Below, piece by piece: positions 8,728-18,103 of a stretch of 50,605 bases of DNA. The notes below the pieces were generated by a model. The model was not told the DNA's origin. It did no database searches and saw nothing but the letters and a program-made list of their open reading frames with translations. Each line of letters begins with the position of its first letter. Position 1 is the first letter of the stretch. The stretch is from the NCBI RefSeq assembly GCF_028290435.1, contig NZ_JAQGJV010000096.1, positions 1 through 50,605 of the forward strand. The letters run 5' to 3'. The stretch comes from Devosia sp. (GTDB lineage: Bacteria > Pseudomonadota > Alphaproteobacteria > Rhizobiales > Devosiaceae). The translations under genes and the position numbers were made by a program.

Positions 8728-9039
8728 ATGATGAAAATGCTCCTTCCCCGCATCGTCCTCTTCCGCAAAGAAGTCGTCCAGCTCTGGAAGGCATTCTTCG
8801 CGCCCGAGACCCCGCTTTACCTCAAGTTCGCCACGGCATTCGTCGCGTTCTACCTGGTCAATCCGTTCGACATCATCCCCGATGTCATCCCGGTGCTTGG
8901 CTGGGTCGACGATATCGTGCTGGTGCCCCTGATGGTAAGCTGGATCGTCAGCCGCCTGCCCATCAAGGTGCGCGCCGATCACCGCGATCGCAATGATCGC
9001 AATGATCGCACCATAGATGGCCGCGCCCGCCGGCTCTAA
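8728..9039 (+). CDS. YkvA-type DUF1232 membrane protein
   Basis: Small DUF1232 protein of 103 residues with one clear hydrophobic hairpin. The family core is visible as KFATAFVAFYLVNPFDIIPD near 32-51, then VIPVLGWVDDIVLVPLMV. Function is unknown to me beyond membrane association. The C-terminal tail is charged and repetitive (DHRDRNDRNDR), encoded by tandem 9-bp units. Two ATGs stand next to each other at 8728 and 8731, and either may be used. A strong terminator follows 6 nt after the stop. Confidence 0.8.
   Translation: MMKMLLPRIVLFRKEVVQLWKAFFAPETPLYLKFATAFVAFYLVNPFDIIPDVIPVLGWVDDIVLVPLMVSWIVSRLPIKVRADHRDRNDRNDRTIDGRARRL
8984..9010 (+). repeat. Short tandem 9-bp repeat inside the YkvA gene
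   Basis: CAATGATCG occurs twice in tandem, preceded by a degenerate third unit, and encodes the RNDRND tail of the DUF1232 protein. The unit length keeps the frame, so copy-number change would only lengthen or shorten the tail. Confidence 0.6.
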
Positions 9040-9044
9040 TTGAT

Positions 9045-9072
9045 AAGGCCCGGATCGCTCCGGGCCTTTTGC
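9045..9072 (+). terminator. Bidirectional terminator between ykvA-like gene and pyc
   Basis: A perfect 10-bp stem, AAGGCCCGGA against TCCGGGCCTT (9045-9054 and 9059-9068), with a TCGC tetraloop, is followed by T residues on the plus strand. It lies between convergent genes; the pyc stop is at 9073, so it can serve both directions. Confidence 0.9.
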
Positions 9073-12000
9073 TTATTCGAACCGCACCAACAAATCCTTG
9101 GCGTCGATCTGGTCACCCGGCTTGACCAGAACTTCGGCGATGACGCCGCTGGCTTCGGCGTGGATGGCGGTTTCCATTTTCATGGCTTCGATCGAGCACA
9201 ACACGTCGCCGGCGGTGACGGTCTGGCCAGCCTTGACGGCAAGGCCCGAAATGACGCCCGGCATCGGCGCGCCGACCTGCTTGGGATCGCCGATCGCCGC
9301 CTTGTCACGCAGCTTGACCTCGCCGACCTTGAGCCGATCGGGCACGAGGATGGTGCGCGGCTGACCGTTGAGGTCGAAGAACACCCGCACTTCGCCCTTT
9401 TCATTGGTGGGCGCACGGCCGAGATATTGCAGGACCAGCGTCTTGCCCTTCTCGATATCGACGAACAATTCCTGGCCCTCATGCAGGCCATAGAAATAGA
9501 CCGGCGTCGGCAACACTGCGGTGGGGCCGTATTTGTCCTGGGTCTTTTCGAAATCCGAAAACACTTTGGGATACATCAGGTACGAGGCGAGGCGATAATC
9601 ATCGACCTCGTGGCCGACTTCCTCGGCGACCTTGGCGCGTTCGGCTTCGAGGTCCACGTCCTTGAGATAGGAACCCGGCCGTTCGGTGATTGGCTCGCGG
9701 CCCTTGAGCACCTTCTTTTGCAGCGCCTTGGGGAAGCCGCCCGGCGGCTGGCCCAGATCGCCGGCGAAGAAGCCCACGACGGAATCCGGGAAGGCGATAT
9801 CGCGCGCGGGGTCTTCGACATCGGCGCGCGTCAGGCCTGCCGAAACCATGGCCAAAGCCATGTCGCCGACGACCTTGGAGCTTGGCGTTACCTTGACGAT
9901 ATCGCCGAACATCTGGTTGACGTCCGCATAGGTCTGGGCGACTTCGTGCCAGCGGGTTTCCAGACCCAGCGAGCGCGCCTGTTCCTTGAGATTGGTGAAC
10001 TGCCCGCCCGGCATTTCATGCAGGTAGACTTCCGAAGCGCCGGAACGAAGGTCACTTTCGAAGGCGCGGTATTGCGTGCGCACCGCTTCCCAATAGAACG
10101 AAATCTGGCGGATCGCCTTGGCATCGAGGTCGGGATCGCGATCGCCATCGGTCAGCGCCGCGACGAGCGAGCCGAGCGTCGGCTGGCTCGTCGTGCCCGA
10201 TAGCGCATCCATCGCCGCATCGACCGCATCGACGCCGGCATCCACGGCGGCCAAAACGGTGGCGGCAGCGGCACCCGAAGTGTCGTGCGTGTGCAGATGG
10301 ATCGGCAGGCCGATTTCCTGCTTGAGCGTCTCGATCAGCTTCTTGGCGGCGGCGGGGCGAAGCAGGCCGGCCATGTCCTTGAGCCCCAGCACATGGGCGC
10401 CGGCAGCTTCCAGTTCTTTGGCCAAGGCCACATAGTATTTGAGGTCATACTTGGCCCGGTTGGGGTCGAGCACGTCGCCCGTATAGCAAATGACGCCCTC
10501 GGCGACCTTGTCGGCGTCCAGCACCGCGTCGATCGAGACGCGCATGTTCTCGACCCAGTTGAGGCAATCGAAAACACGAAAAATATCGACGCCGCCCTTG
10601 GCCGCCTGGGCGACGAAGAACTTGACCACATTATCGGGATAATTGGTGTAGCCGACGCCATTGCTGCCGCGCAGCAGCATCTGGGTCAGGATGTTGGGCG
10701 CGCCGTCGCGCACCTGCGCCAGCCGTTCCCACGGGTCCTCATTGAGGAAGCGCATCGCCACGTCGAAGGTCGCCCCGCCCCAGCATTCGAGGCTGAACAG
10801 GTTGGGCAGCCCGCGCGAATACGCCTGCGCAATGCGAGTAATGTCGTAGCTGCGCATCCGCGTCGCCAACAGGCTCTGATGCGCGTCGCGCATCGTCGTG
10901 TCGGTGAACAGCACGCGCTTTTGCGCCTTCATCCAGCTTGCGAGGCCTTTAGGCCCCTGCCGTTCCAGAATCTGCCGGCTGCCCTCGTTGACGATTAGCG
11001 GCTCGAACACCGGCACCACCGGCGCCGCGGCTTCAGCCGGCGGCATCGGCCGGTCACGCACTTCGGGGTGGCCGTTGACGGTCACGTCGGCGATATAGCT
11101 GAGCAGCTTGGTCGCGCGATCCTTGCGCGGCTTGAAGTTGAACAGCTCGGGCGTCGTATCGATGAACCGCGTCGTATAGCGATTCTGCACGAAGTCCGGA
11201 TGCGTGATGATGTTTTCGAGGAACGCCAGATTGGTCGAGACGCCGCGAATACGGAACTCGCGCAGGGCGCGGTGCATGCGGGCGATCGCCTCCTCGGCGG
11301 TCGGGGCCCAGCAGGTAACCTTTTCCAGCAGCGGATCGTAGAAGCGCGTGATCACCGCGCCCGCATAGGCGGTGCCGCCATCGAGACGAACGCCAAAGCC
11401 GGTGGCGCCGCGATAGGCGGTGATGCGGCCGTAATCGGGGATGAAGTTCTGCTCGGGATCTTCGGTGGTCACCCGGCACTGGATGGCATTGCCGTTGAGG
11501 TGAATATCCTGTTGCAGCGGCACGCCCGACTCCGGCGTGCCGATCACCGCGCCATCGAGCAGATGGATCTGCGCCTTGACGATATCGATGCCGGTCACCT
11601 CTTCGGTGACGGTATGCTCAACCTGGATGCGCGGATTGACCTCGATGAAGTAGAATTTGTCGGTGTCGGCATCCATCAGGAATTCGACGGTACCGGCGCC
11701 GCGATAGCTGGCGGCACTGCCGAGGCGCACGGCTGCGTCGGTCAGTTCCTTGCGCACGGCTTCGCTGAGATACGGCGCGGGCGCCCGCTCGACGACCTTC
11801 TGGTTGCGGCGCTGCACCGAGCAGTCGCGCTCATAAAGATGCACGAGGTTGCCGTGATCGTCGCCGATGAGCTGCACTTCGACATGGCGCGCCCGCTCGA
11901 CCAGCTTTTCGAGATACATCTCGTCCTTGCCGAACGCCGCCTTGGCCTCGCGCTTGCCTTCGCTGACCTCGGACAACAAGGAAGACTCGTCCATGATGCG

Positions 12001-12513
12001 GCGCATGCCACGGCCACCGCCGCCCCAGCTCGCCTTGAGCATCAGCGGATAGCCGACTTCGGCGGCGAGGCGCTTGATCTCGTTCGGATCGTCAGGCAGC
12101 GCTTCGGTGGCCGGCACCACCGGCACATTGCTGGCGATCGCCATGTTGCGCGCCGCGACCTTGTTGCCGAGGTCGCGCATGGTCTGGGCGCGCGGGCCGA
12201 TGAAGATAATGCCCGCATCTTCGCAGGCGTCTACGAACTCCGGCGACTCCGAGAGCAGCCCATAGCCAGGATGGATCGCATCGGCGCCGGAAATCCGCGC
12301 GATGCGGATATATTCGTCGATCTGCAGATAGGCCTCGACCGGGCCCTTGCCCTTGCCGATCAGATAGGCCTCGTCGGCCTTGAAGCGGTGCAGCGCCAGC
12401 TTGTCTTCTTCGGCAAAGGCCGCGACGGTCTTGAGCCCAAGTTCATTGGCGGCCCGGAACACGCGAATGGCGATTTCGGAGCGGTTGGCGACGAGGATTT
12501 TCTTGATTGGCAT
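9073..12513 (-). CDS. pyc: Pyruvate carboxylase
   Basis: Biotin-dependent anaplerotic enzyme making oxaloacetate from pyruvate, bicarbonate and ATP. The 1146-residue single chain has, in order, a biotin carboxylase domain (MPIKKILVANRSEIAIRVFR, then an ATP-grasp with a glycine-rich WGGGGRGMR loop and EVNPRIQVEHTVTEE), a carboxyltransferase domain starting near 540 (FTDTTMRDAHQSLLATRMR), and a C-terminal biotinyl domain with EAMKMET, whose biotinylated lysine is about residue 1112. Length and domain order are those of the alpha4 enzyme. The start at 12513 is chosen because the conserved N-terminus begins there; 17 extra codons upstream look unrelated. It appears to be a single-gene unit. Confidence 0.97.
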   Translation of the reverse strand: MPIKKILVANRSEIAIRVFRAANELGLKTVAAFAEEDKLALHRFKADEAYLIGKGKGPVEAYLQIDEYIRIARISGADAIHPGYGLLSESPEFVDACEDAGIIFIGPRAQTMRDLGNKVAARNMAIASNVPVVPATEALPDDPNEIKRLAAEVGYPLMLKASWGGGGRGMRRIMDESSLLSEVSEGKREAKAAFGKDEMYLEKLVERARHVEVQLIGDDHGNLVHLYERDCSVQRRNQKVVERAPAPYLSEAVRKELTDAAVRLGSAASYRGAGTVEFLMDADTDKFYFIEVNPRIQVEHTVTEEVTGIDIVKAQIHLLDGAVIGTPESGVPLQQDIHLNGNAIQCRVTTEDPEQNFIPDYGRITAYRGATGFGVRLDGGTAYAGAVITRFYDPLLEKVTCWAPTAEEAIARMHRALREFRIRGVSTNLAFLENIITHPDFVQNRYTTRFIDTTPELFNFKPRKDRATKLLSYIADVTVNGHPEVRDRPMPPAEAAAPVVPVFEPLIVNEGSRQILERQGPKGLASWMKAQKRVLFTDTTMRDAHQSLLATRMRSYDITRIAQAYSRGLPNLFSLECWGGATFDVAMRFLNEDPWERLAQVRDGAPNILTQMLLRGSNGVGYTNYPDNVVKFFVAQAAKGGVDIFRVFDCLNWVENMRVSIDAVLDADKVAEGVICYTGDVLDPNRAKYDLKYYVALAKELEAAGAHVLGLKDMAGLLRPAAAKKLIETLKQEIGLPIHLHTHDTSGAAAATVLAAVDAGVDAVDAAMDALSGTTSQPTLGSLVAALTDGDRDPDLDAKAIRQISFYWEAVRTQYRAFESDLRSGASEVYLHEMPGGQFTNLKEQARSLGLETRWHEVAQTYADVNQMFGDIVKVTPSSKVVGDMALAMVSAGLTRADVEDPARDIAFPDSVVGFFAGDLGQPPGGFPKALQKKVLKGREPITERPGSYLKDVDLEAERAKVAEEVGHEVDDYRLASYLMYPKVFSDFEKTQDKYGPTAVLPTPVYFYGLHEGQELFVDIEKGKTLVLQYLGRAPTNEKGEVRVFFDLNGQPRTILVPDRLKVGEVKLRDKAAIGDPKQVGAPMPGVISGLAVKAGQTVTAGDVLCSIEAMKMETAIHAEASGVIAEVLVKPGDQIDAKDLLVRFE

Positions 12514-12613
12514 CGATATAGGTCCGAGCAAGAGGGGTGCTGGGCTGGTTAAGACCCGGCTCAAATCATCTGCATCGGCGGGAACGGTTGCCCGTCCAAC
12601 CGTTGCGTCATGT

Positions 12614-13036
12614 CTATTTCTGGTTGAGATGCCCGGCGAGATGGCTCATGTCGTAGCCGGCCGCGGCCGCTTCCGAAATGATCTCGCCCGCATCCATTTC
12701 GCCGGCCTGGGACAGAGCCCACAGCGTTGTCGAGCGGGTGCCCGAGCGGCAAAATGCGAAAACCGGGCCTTGGCTCCCCTCGAGCGCGGCCTTGGTTTTC
12801 TCGACCATATCGGGGGAAACCCCATCGCGACCCAGCGGGATCGCATAGTAGCCCAGGCCCGCAGCCTTGGCCGCAGCCTCGATTTCGGCGCCCGCCGGCT
12901 GGTCCGGCGATTCATCGTCGGGGCGATTATTGATGATGGTGGTGAAGCCGGCGGCTTTGAGCGACGCGATATCCTCGGGCAGGATCTGCCCCGATACGGT
13001 GATACGATCGTTGATCCGCTTCAAATCCAAAGTCAC
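12614..13036 (-). CDS. DUF442 (TIGR01244) phosphatase-like protein
   Basis: Protein of the beta-lactamase-hydrolase-like phosphatase family, a cysteine-phosphatase fold related to dual-specificity phosphatases. The 140 residues include RITVSGQILPEDI near 11-23, TIINNRPDDE near 33-42, and the active-site loop FCRSGTRS with Cys 96. In some relatives the domain is fused to a sulfur dioxygenase or precedes a rhodanese in sulfide-oxidation operons; here it stands alone. The gene lies 100 bp upstream of pyc on the same strand. The substrate is not known. Confidence 0.85.
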   Translation of the reverse strand: MTLDLKRINDRITVSGQILPEDIASLKAAGFTTIINNRPDDESPDQPAGAEIEAAAKAAGLGYYAIPLGRDGVSPDMVEKTKAALEGSQGPVFAFCRSGTRSTTLWALSQAGEMDAGEIISEAAAAGYDMSHLAGHLNQK

Positions 13037-13127
13037 TGCTCCCGCTATCGCCCGCTCCTCAGCAGGCTGCCCGCCCCTTTATATCCATCGTGCGGGCGCG
13101 GAAGCAACTGTGACGATAGGATAACGC

Positions 13128-14663
13128 CTATGCGGCGTCCGCGACCCTGGCGAGAGCACGCCCTGCATTGAGCTTGGACAGTGGCTGCGGACGGCCCAAG
13201 AGGAACCCCTGCAGGCCCGTGCAGCCGGCGCGCTGCAACACCGCCAATTGCTCTTGCGTCTCGACGCCCTCGGCAATCACCTCGACCGGCAGCGAACGCG
13301 CGATATCGCAAATCGCCGACACGATCATCGAATCGATGCGGTTGCCCGCGATATTGCTCACATAGCTGCGGTCGATCTTGATGATGTCGAAGGCAAACCC
13401 GCGCAGATATTGCAGGCTCGCATGCCCGGCGCCGAAATCGTCGATGGCGATGCGCACACCCATCTTGCGCAAAACCTCGAGATTTTCCTGCTCCTGGCCC
13501 TTGCCGGTCATCGGCACGGTCTCGGTGACTTCCACAATCAACTGGCGCGGATCGGTGCCGGTCTCGGCCACGATGGCGACGAAGCGTTTGGCGAATTCGG
13601 CCCGCCGCAACTGTGCCGGCGAGACATTGACCGCCACCGACACGCCAAGCGCCGGCAAGTCGATACAGGCGCGCCGCAACACCCATTCGCCCAGCTTGTC
13701 GATCAGCTCGCTCTGCTCGGCAATATGGATGAACTCACCGGGCGCGATCATGCCGCGCACCTTATGCTGCCAGCGCACCAGCGCCTCATAGGATTTGATC
13801 GTAATGCCATCGGCGCTGAACACCGGCTGGTAATGCAGTTCCAGCTCGTCCATTAGCAGCGCCGCCCGCAACTCGCGTTCGACGAACCGCCGATGGCGCT
13901 CGTCGCCCAGCATGTCGGCATCGAACTCGACCACGGCGTGGCGGCCGCCGCGCTTGCCCTTGTAGAGCGCCAGGTCGGCCTTGGAGATCAGGTCGCCCGC
14001 ATCGCTGGCATCGGCCGGCGCCAGCGCAATCCCGACCGTCGCCGACAGCCGCACCGGCCGTCCGCCAATCATCACCGGCTTATCCAGTTCGCGCAGCAAT
14101 TGTTCGCCCAGCCGGCGCAGCGCCGGCTTGTTATCGTGGGCCGGGATGGCGATGCCGAATTCGTCGCCACCCAACCGTCCCACAATGGCGGTCGGCACCA
14201 GCGCATTGATGGTCTTGACCAGGTGGCTCAGCGCCGCGTCGCCGGCATTGTGGCCGTGGCTGTCGTTGAGCACCTTGAGCTTGTCCATGTCGAGCTGCAT
14301 GTAGCCCATGGCCTCGTCGGAGCCGTGGTAGACATGTAGCCCCATCTGCTCGATGAAATAGGAGCGCGTGAAGGCGCCCGTCAGTGCATCGCGATTGACC
14401 GAGGCCAGCACCGCGCGATTGGCCTTGTCGGCGCTATCGATGCCCTGCGCCAGCGCGCGGTAACCAAGCCGCAGGCCCAGCAGCATCAGCGCCATGATGC
14501 CGATAATGCCCGCATAAACGAGGGAAACTTCGCCCGTTCGGAGCAATTTGGGGACTAGACCCACCACGCACAGCGCGATGACGGCGATGATGGCGACCGC
14601 CGCCACTATCGAGAATTGCCGGTAGCCATCGAGAATCTTGAACAGCGTGGGTATTTTGCGCAT
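13128..14663 (-). CDS. Membrane GGDEF-EAL cyclic-di-GMP protein
   Basis: Predicted c-di-GMP turnover protein of 511 residues. Two membrane helices lie at about 17-38 and 48-68 with almost no periplasmic sensor. The GGDEF domain starts near 90 (RDALTGAFTRSYF) and has an intact GGDEF motif at 165-169. The EAL domain has SYEALVRW near 287, NVSPAQLR, VTETV, DDFGAG and EGVETQEQL, so the metal and catalytic residues look present. Either activity could dominate; nothing in the sequence settles which. The ATG at 14663 is preferred; an in-frame ATG at 14699 adds 12 residues. c-di-GMP signalling fits the motility genes further right but there is no direct link. Confidence 0.9.
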   Translation of the reverse strand: MRKIPTLFKILDGYRQFSIVAAVAIIAVIALCVVGLVPKLLRTGEVSLVYAGIIGIMALMLLGLRLGYRALAQGIDSADKANRAVLASVNRDALTGAFTRSYFIEQMGLHVYHGSDEAMGYMQLDMDKLKVLNDSHGHNAGDAALSHLVKTINALVPTAIVGRLGGDEFGIAIPAHDNKPALRRLGEQLLRELDKPVMIGGRPVRLSATVGIALAPADASDAGDLISKADLALYKGKRGGRHAVVEFDADMLGDERHRRFVERELRAALLMDELELHYQPVFSADGITIKSYEALVRWQHKVRGMIAPGEFIHIAEQSELIDKLGEWVLRRACIDLPALGVSVAVNVSPAQLRRAEFAKRFVAIVAETGTDPRQLIVEVTETVPMTGKGQEQENLEVLRKMGVRIAIDDFGAGHASLQYLRGFAFDIIKIDRSYVSNIAGNRIDSMIVSAICDIARSLPVEVIAEGVETQEQLAVLQRAGCTGLQGFLLGRPQPLSKLNAGRALARVADAA

Positions 14664-14699
14664 CGGGCCTACCGGAACATACAGGGCGCGCTGCCCCAT

Positions 14700-14877
14700 G
14701 CCGCACTATGCACACCAACCCGTGAACGGGACCTAAACATCACAAAAATAATGTTATACATCAATAGTTTATGCAAACACGTCCAGGATAGCCAAAAACC
14801 CTATCGGCGCTCTGTGACGGTTTGATATCAATGCCCGATCCGCCTGAAATCAGGCTTAACGGACAGTGAATCCAAGC
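14700..14877. other. AT-richer intergenic region
   Basis: This stretch between the GGDEF-EAL start and the binding-protein stop is clearly AT-richer than its surroundings (for example ACAAAAATAATGTTATACAT near 14743). It probably holds the promoter of the GGDEF-EAL gene on the reverse strand; I cannot assign -35/-10 boxes with confidence. Confidence 0.4.
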
Positions 14878-15903
14878 TTAGGGCGCGCCTGATCCAACCC
14901 AGCCTTTCCAGATATCGCTGCGTTCGATCACGAACCGATCCGCCACGCTTTCTATCGTTGCGCCGGGCTCGTTGAGCTGGGCCAGCAAGGTGTTCATTTC
15001 CTTGAGCGGCATGGTGGTGCGCCCGAAATAGGCGGCGATACTGGGAATGTCGGTATAGACCCACTCGGCCAGCGCGATCACCACGCTCTCGGGCGCAAAC
15101 GAGGAGGCGACCGGCGTAGCGCAGGTCTGTTGCGCCAGGCATTGCAGCGCCTTTTCGTCATAGGCCCCCAGGTCGAGATTGACGAAGTTGAACTGCGCCA
15201 GCACCGCATTGGGCTGCCAGTAATAGAACACCACCGGCTCGTGCCGCCCCACGGCCTCGGCAATCAGCGTATCCATTTCGAAGCGATTGGCCGGCTCGAC
15301 CACATCGAGCACATCGCCCAACCCCAGCGCCCGGATCAGGTTGCGGTTGATCACCGAACAGCCCCAATCGGCCGGGCAGGACACGAAACGGATTTTTGCG
15401 CCATTATTCAGCGTCGCCGCCACGTCCCTGAGTTTGGCCGCACCAGTCAGCTCGGGATGCGCCGCCGCCAGATAGTCCGGCACGAACCAGCCCTCGAACG
15501 TGGTCTCCGCGTAGGTGGGCGCCGCGGGACGGACCATCTGCGCCTTGACCGCTGGGTTCCACACCTCGGCAATGCGCGCCACCCACATTTCGGGTGCCAC
15601 TGCCGGCTGCCCCGTCGTGCCCATCGAGGAGCCGGTAGCGGCCAGATCCCCTGGCGCCACCCGCGTCTGGCAACCGAACTGGGTGGTCAGCAGGCGCGCC
15701 TGGATTTCCGCCAGGATCGCCGCCGATGGCCAACTCATCCGCGCAATGCCGATCGGCTGCGTACCGCAGATCGGCGGCGGCGCAACAGGATCGGCCGGCA
15801 CAGCACCATCCTGCGCCTGGTCGAGCACGGTGACTTGCCCCAGCGCCGGCTGCAGCAGGGCCAAAACGGCCAGCATGGCGATGCCCCAAATCCTGATAGT
15901 CAT
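14878..15903 (-). CDS. Glycine-betaine/proline-type ABC substrate-binding protein (OpuAC-like), orphan
   Basis: Periplasmic solute-binding protein of 341 residues with a signal peptide at about 1-22 (MTIRIWGIAMLAVLALLQPALG). The core reads RIAEVWNPAVKAQM, FEGWFVPDYLAAAHPEL, FVSCPADWGCSVINRNL and VVFYYWQPNAVLAQFNFVNL. This is the OpuAC/ProX pattern, with tryptophan-rich segments that in relatives form the aromatic box for quaternary amines. The start at 15903 follows a GAGGAGG ribosome-binding site. No ABC permease or ATPase for this class is in the window, so it must work with a transporter elsewhere or act as a sensor or scavenger. The ligand (betaine, choline, proline betaine) is not determinable. 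Confidence 0.8.
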   Translation of the reverse strand: MTIRIWGIAMLAVLALLQPALGQVTVLDQAQDGAVPADPVAPPPICGTQPIGIARMSWPSAAILAEIQARLLTTQFGCQTRVAPGDLAATGSSMGTTGQPAVAPEMWVARIAEVWNPAVKAQMVRPAAPTYAETTFEGWFVPDYLAAAHPELTGAAKLRDVAATLNNGAKIRFVSCPADWGCSVINRNLIRALGLGDVLDVVEPANRFEMDTLIAEAVGRHEPVVFYYWQPNAVLAQFNFVNLDLGAYDEKALQCLAQQTCATPVASSFAPESVVIALAEWVYTDIPSIAAYFGRTTMPLKEMNTLLAQLNEPGATIESVADRFVIERSDIWKGWVGSGAP

Positions 15904-16037
15904 CGGGGCCTCCTCGCCGCACATCGCCCTTATTCTATGCGCAAACCACCCCCGTTAAGCAACTGCAAGAAGGCCTTGCAAGCCCCTTCAATTGCCCGTG
16001 ACTCCGGCTTAACAAATGTGCAACAGTCTGCCCCAGC

Positions 16038-16056
16038 GAGGCGCATTTAGCGCCTC
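16038..16056 (+). promoter_or_regulatory. Small hairpin in the leader of the Liv binding-protein gene
   Basis: GAGGCGC and GCGCCTC form a 7-bp stem with an ATTTA loop, 77 nt before the start of the branched-chain binding-protein gene. No T run follows, so it is more likely a leader structure or protein site than a terminator. Confidence 0.35.
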
Positions 16057-16132
16057 CTAGATCGCGTTGTTCCGCTCAGAAGACAGGACCGTTAAGGCCG
16101 CTCGGCGGAGCAACCCATAACGAGGGACATCA

Positions 16133-17335
16133 ATGCTCAATCTGAAAACTCTTCTGACCATGGCCGTGGCGGCCACGACCCTGTCGATCGCCGCCCCTGC
16201 GCTGGCCGAGGACGTCAAGCTCGGCATTCTCGCCGACCTGACCGGCCCGATCGAAAGCCTGGCTCCCCCCATCGTCGCCGGCGCTCAGCTCGCCTTCGAC
16301 GAAGTCAATGCCCAGGGCGGCATTCTGGGTGGCGGCAAGATCATTCCCGTCGTCGGCGATAGCGCCTGCGACGCGACTGCCGCTTCCGCCGCGGCCGACA
16401 AGCTGGTCAACACCGACCAGGTCACCGGCATCATGGGCGCCTTCTGCACCGGCGCCACCATCGGCGGCGCCAATTCGGCTGCCATCCCCGGCGGCGTCGT
16501 GATGATCTCCCCCGCTGCCAGCGCTCCCGCGCTGACGACCCTGGCCGATAACGATCTCGTCTATCGCACCACCCCGGCTGACTCGCTGCAGGGCGTGAAG
16601 ATGGCCGACCTGCTGCTGGCGCGCGGCGTCAAGGACGTTGCCGTCACCTATGTCAACAATGACTACGGCAAAGGCCTGGCCGACGTGTTCGCCGCCACCT
16701 TCACCGCCGGCGGCGGCACCATCGCTGCCAATATCGCGCACGAAGACGGCAAGGCCGACTATCGCGCCGAGCTGGGGAACCTGGTTGGTTCGCAGAACCT
16801 GGTGATCCTGGCCTACGCTTCGGGCTCGGGCCAGACCATGCTGCGCCAGGCTGTCGAATCGGGCAACTTCACCACCTATGTTGGTGGCGATGGCATGGTC
16901 GGCGACGACCTGCTGACCGGTATCGACGCTGCGGCTGTCGAAGGCCTGACCGCAACCCGCGCCGGTGCTTATGCCGGCGAGTCCGCCACCGTCTACGCCA
17001 AGCTGGCGACCGATGCCGGCCAGGACCCGACCGCGACCTATGCCCCCCAGGCTTATGACGCCGCGTTCCTGCTTGCTCTCGCCGTCGAAAAGAATGGTTC
17101 GGCCAAGCGCGAAGGCCTTTCGGCTGCTCTGCGTGACGTCGCTTCCGCTCCCGGCGAAAAGATCCTGCCCGGCGAATGGACCAAGGCTGTCGAGCTGATC
17201 AAGGCCGGCACCGACATCGACTACGAAGGCGCCGGCGGCCCGCTGGACTTCGACGCTGCCGGTGACGTCCCCGGCACCATCGTCTATCTCGAAGTCGAAG
17301 GCGGCAAGTTCGTCGAAAAGGGCGCGATCGAATAG
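16133..17335 (+). CDS. Branched-chain amino acid ABC transporter substrate-binding protein
   Basis: LivJ-type periplasmic binding protein of 400 residues. A signal peptide ends at about residue 25 (APALA before EDVKLG). The core begins with KLGILADLTGPIESL and contains GDSACDATAASAAADKLV, the GAFCTGATIGG loop near the ligand pocket, and VTYVNNDYGKGLADVF, typical of the Leu/Ile/Val-binding family. A good ribosome-binding site (CGAGGGACATCA) precedes the ATG. Its cognate permease/ATPase genes are presumably livMHFG at 19915-23693, convergent to it and separated by three genes. Codon use is strongly biased, as for a highly expressed gene, and a strong terminator isolates it. The ligand may be any branched-chain or other amino acid. 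Confidence 0.9.
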   Translation: MLNLKTLLTMAVAATTLSIAAPALAEDVKLGILADLTGPIESLAPPIVAGAQLAFDEVNAQGGILGGGKIIPVVGDSACDATAASAAADKLVNTDQVTGIMGAFCTGATIGGANSAAIPGGVVMISPAASAPALTTLADNDLVYRTTPADSLQGVKMADLLLARGVKDVAVTYVNNDYGKGLADVFAATFTAGGGTIAANIAHEDGKADYRAELGNLVGSQNLVILAYASGSGQTMLRQAVESGNFTTYVGGDGMVGDDLLTGIDAAAVEGLTATRAGAYAGESATVYAKLATDAGQDPTATYAPQAYDAAFLLALAVEKNGSAKREGLSAALRDVASAPGEKILPGEWTKAVELIKAGTDIDYEGAGGPLDFDAAGDVPGTIVYLEVEGGKFVEKGAIE

Positions 17336-17360
17336 ATCGACCGACCTTAAAAGAACACAG

Positions 17361-17393
17361 AGGCCCGGGAGAAATCCCGGGCCTTTTGTTTTG
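17361..17393 (+). terminator. Strong rho-independent terminator after the binding-protein gene
   Basis: A perfect 10-bp stem, AGGCCCGGGA against TCCCGGGCCT (17361-17370 and 17375-17384), capped by a GAAA tetraloop and followed by TTTGTTTT. Confidence 0.93.
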
Positions 17394-17401
17394 GAGCGAT
17401 C

Positions 17402-18001
17402 ATGCCGGACGACGAGACGCTGCGCTTTTATGCCGAGAACGCCGAAGTCTATGCCGGCCGCCAGCGGCGCTTGGACGACGAACAGTTGAGCACCTTCCTT
17501 GCCGCCCTGCCGGCTGGCGGCGACATTCTCGAACTGGGCACCGGCGGCGGCCAGGACGCGGCCTATATGCTGTCGGCTGGCTTCGCGGTGACGCCAAGCG
17601 ATGCCTCAGCCGAACTGGCGGCAGCGGCCGAAATCCTACTTGGCCGTCCAGTAAAAATCATGGCCTTCAACCAGCTCGACGACGTGGCTACCTATGACGG
17701 GGTCTGGGCAAGCGCCGCCTTGCTGCATGCACCAGCCGCTGAACTGACCGAGGACATCGCCCGCATCCACACCGCCCTGCGCCCCGGCAGCCCGCTGACC
17801 GCCAGCTTCAAGGCCGGCACCGGCGAAGGCCGCGACGGCTTGGGTCGGTATTACAACTATCCCAGCGCCCAAACCCTACTCGCCCATTTCCGCGCCGCCG
17901 CCGATTGGGCCGCGCTCGAACTCACCGAAACTGACGGCGGCGGCTACGATGGCAAGCCCACCCGCTGGCTCTGGGTCCACGCAACCAAAGCCCTCGCTTG
18001 A
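17402..18001 (+). CDS. SAM-dependent class I methyltransferase
   Basis: Predicted small-molecule methyltransferase of 199 residues. The SAM-binding motif I is ILELGTGGGQDA near 43-54. It is followed by an acidic motif (TPSDASAEL), the AFNQLDDV strand, and ASAALLHAPAAELTEDIARI, which resembles the post-motif helix of Methyltransf_11/12 proteins; TALRPGSPLTASFKAG follows. The gene begins about 10 nt after the terminator of the binding-protein gene, so it must have its own promoter, perhaps within the hairpin region, or depend on read-through. The substrate is unknown. Confidence 0.8.
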   Translation: MPDDETLRFYAENAEVYAGRQRRLDDEQLSTFLAALPAGGDILELGTGGGQDAAYMLSAGFAVTPSDASAELAAAAEILLGRPVKIMAFNQLDDVATYDGVWASAALLHAPAAELTEDIARIHTALRPGSPLTASFKAGTGEGRDGLGRYYNYPSAQTLLAHFRAAADWAALELTETDGGGYDGKPTRWLWVHATKALA

Positions 18002-18103
18002 GCGTAGCTCTTGACAAGCAGCGCGGCACGCCCATTTAGAGACCATCGGTCACTTATATGACGTCTCCCAGCGGCCGAACCCCTGCACCAAGGACGCTCC
18101 GCC

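Noticed and set aside
9040..10203. 387-residue plus-strand frame and others opposite pyruvate carboxylase
   Set aside because: Shadow of pyc, and it starts inside the terminator hairpin.
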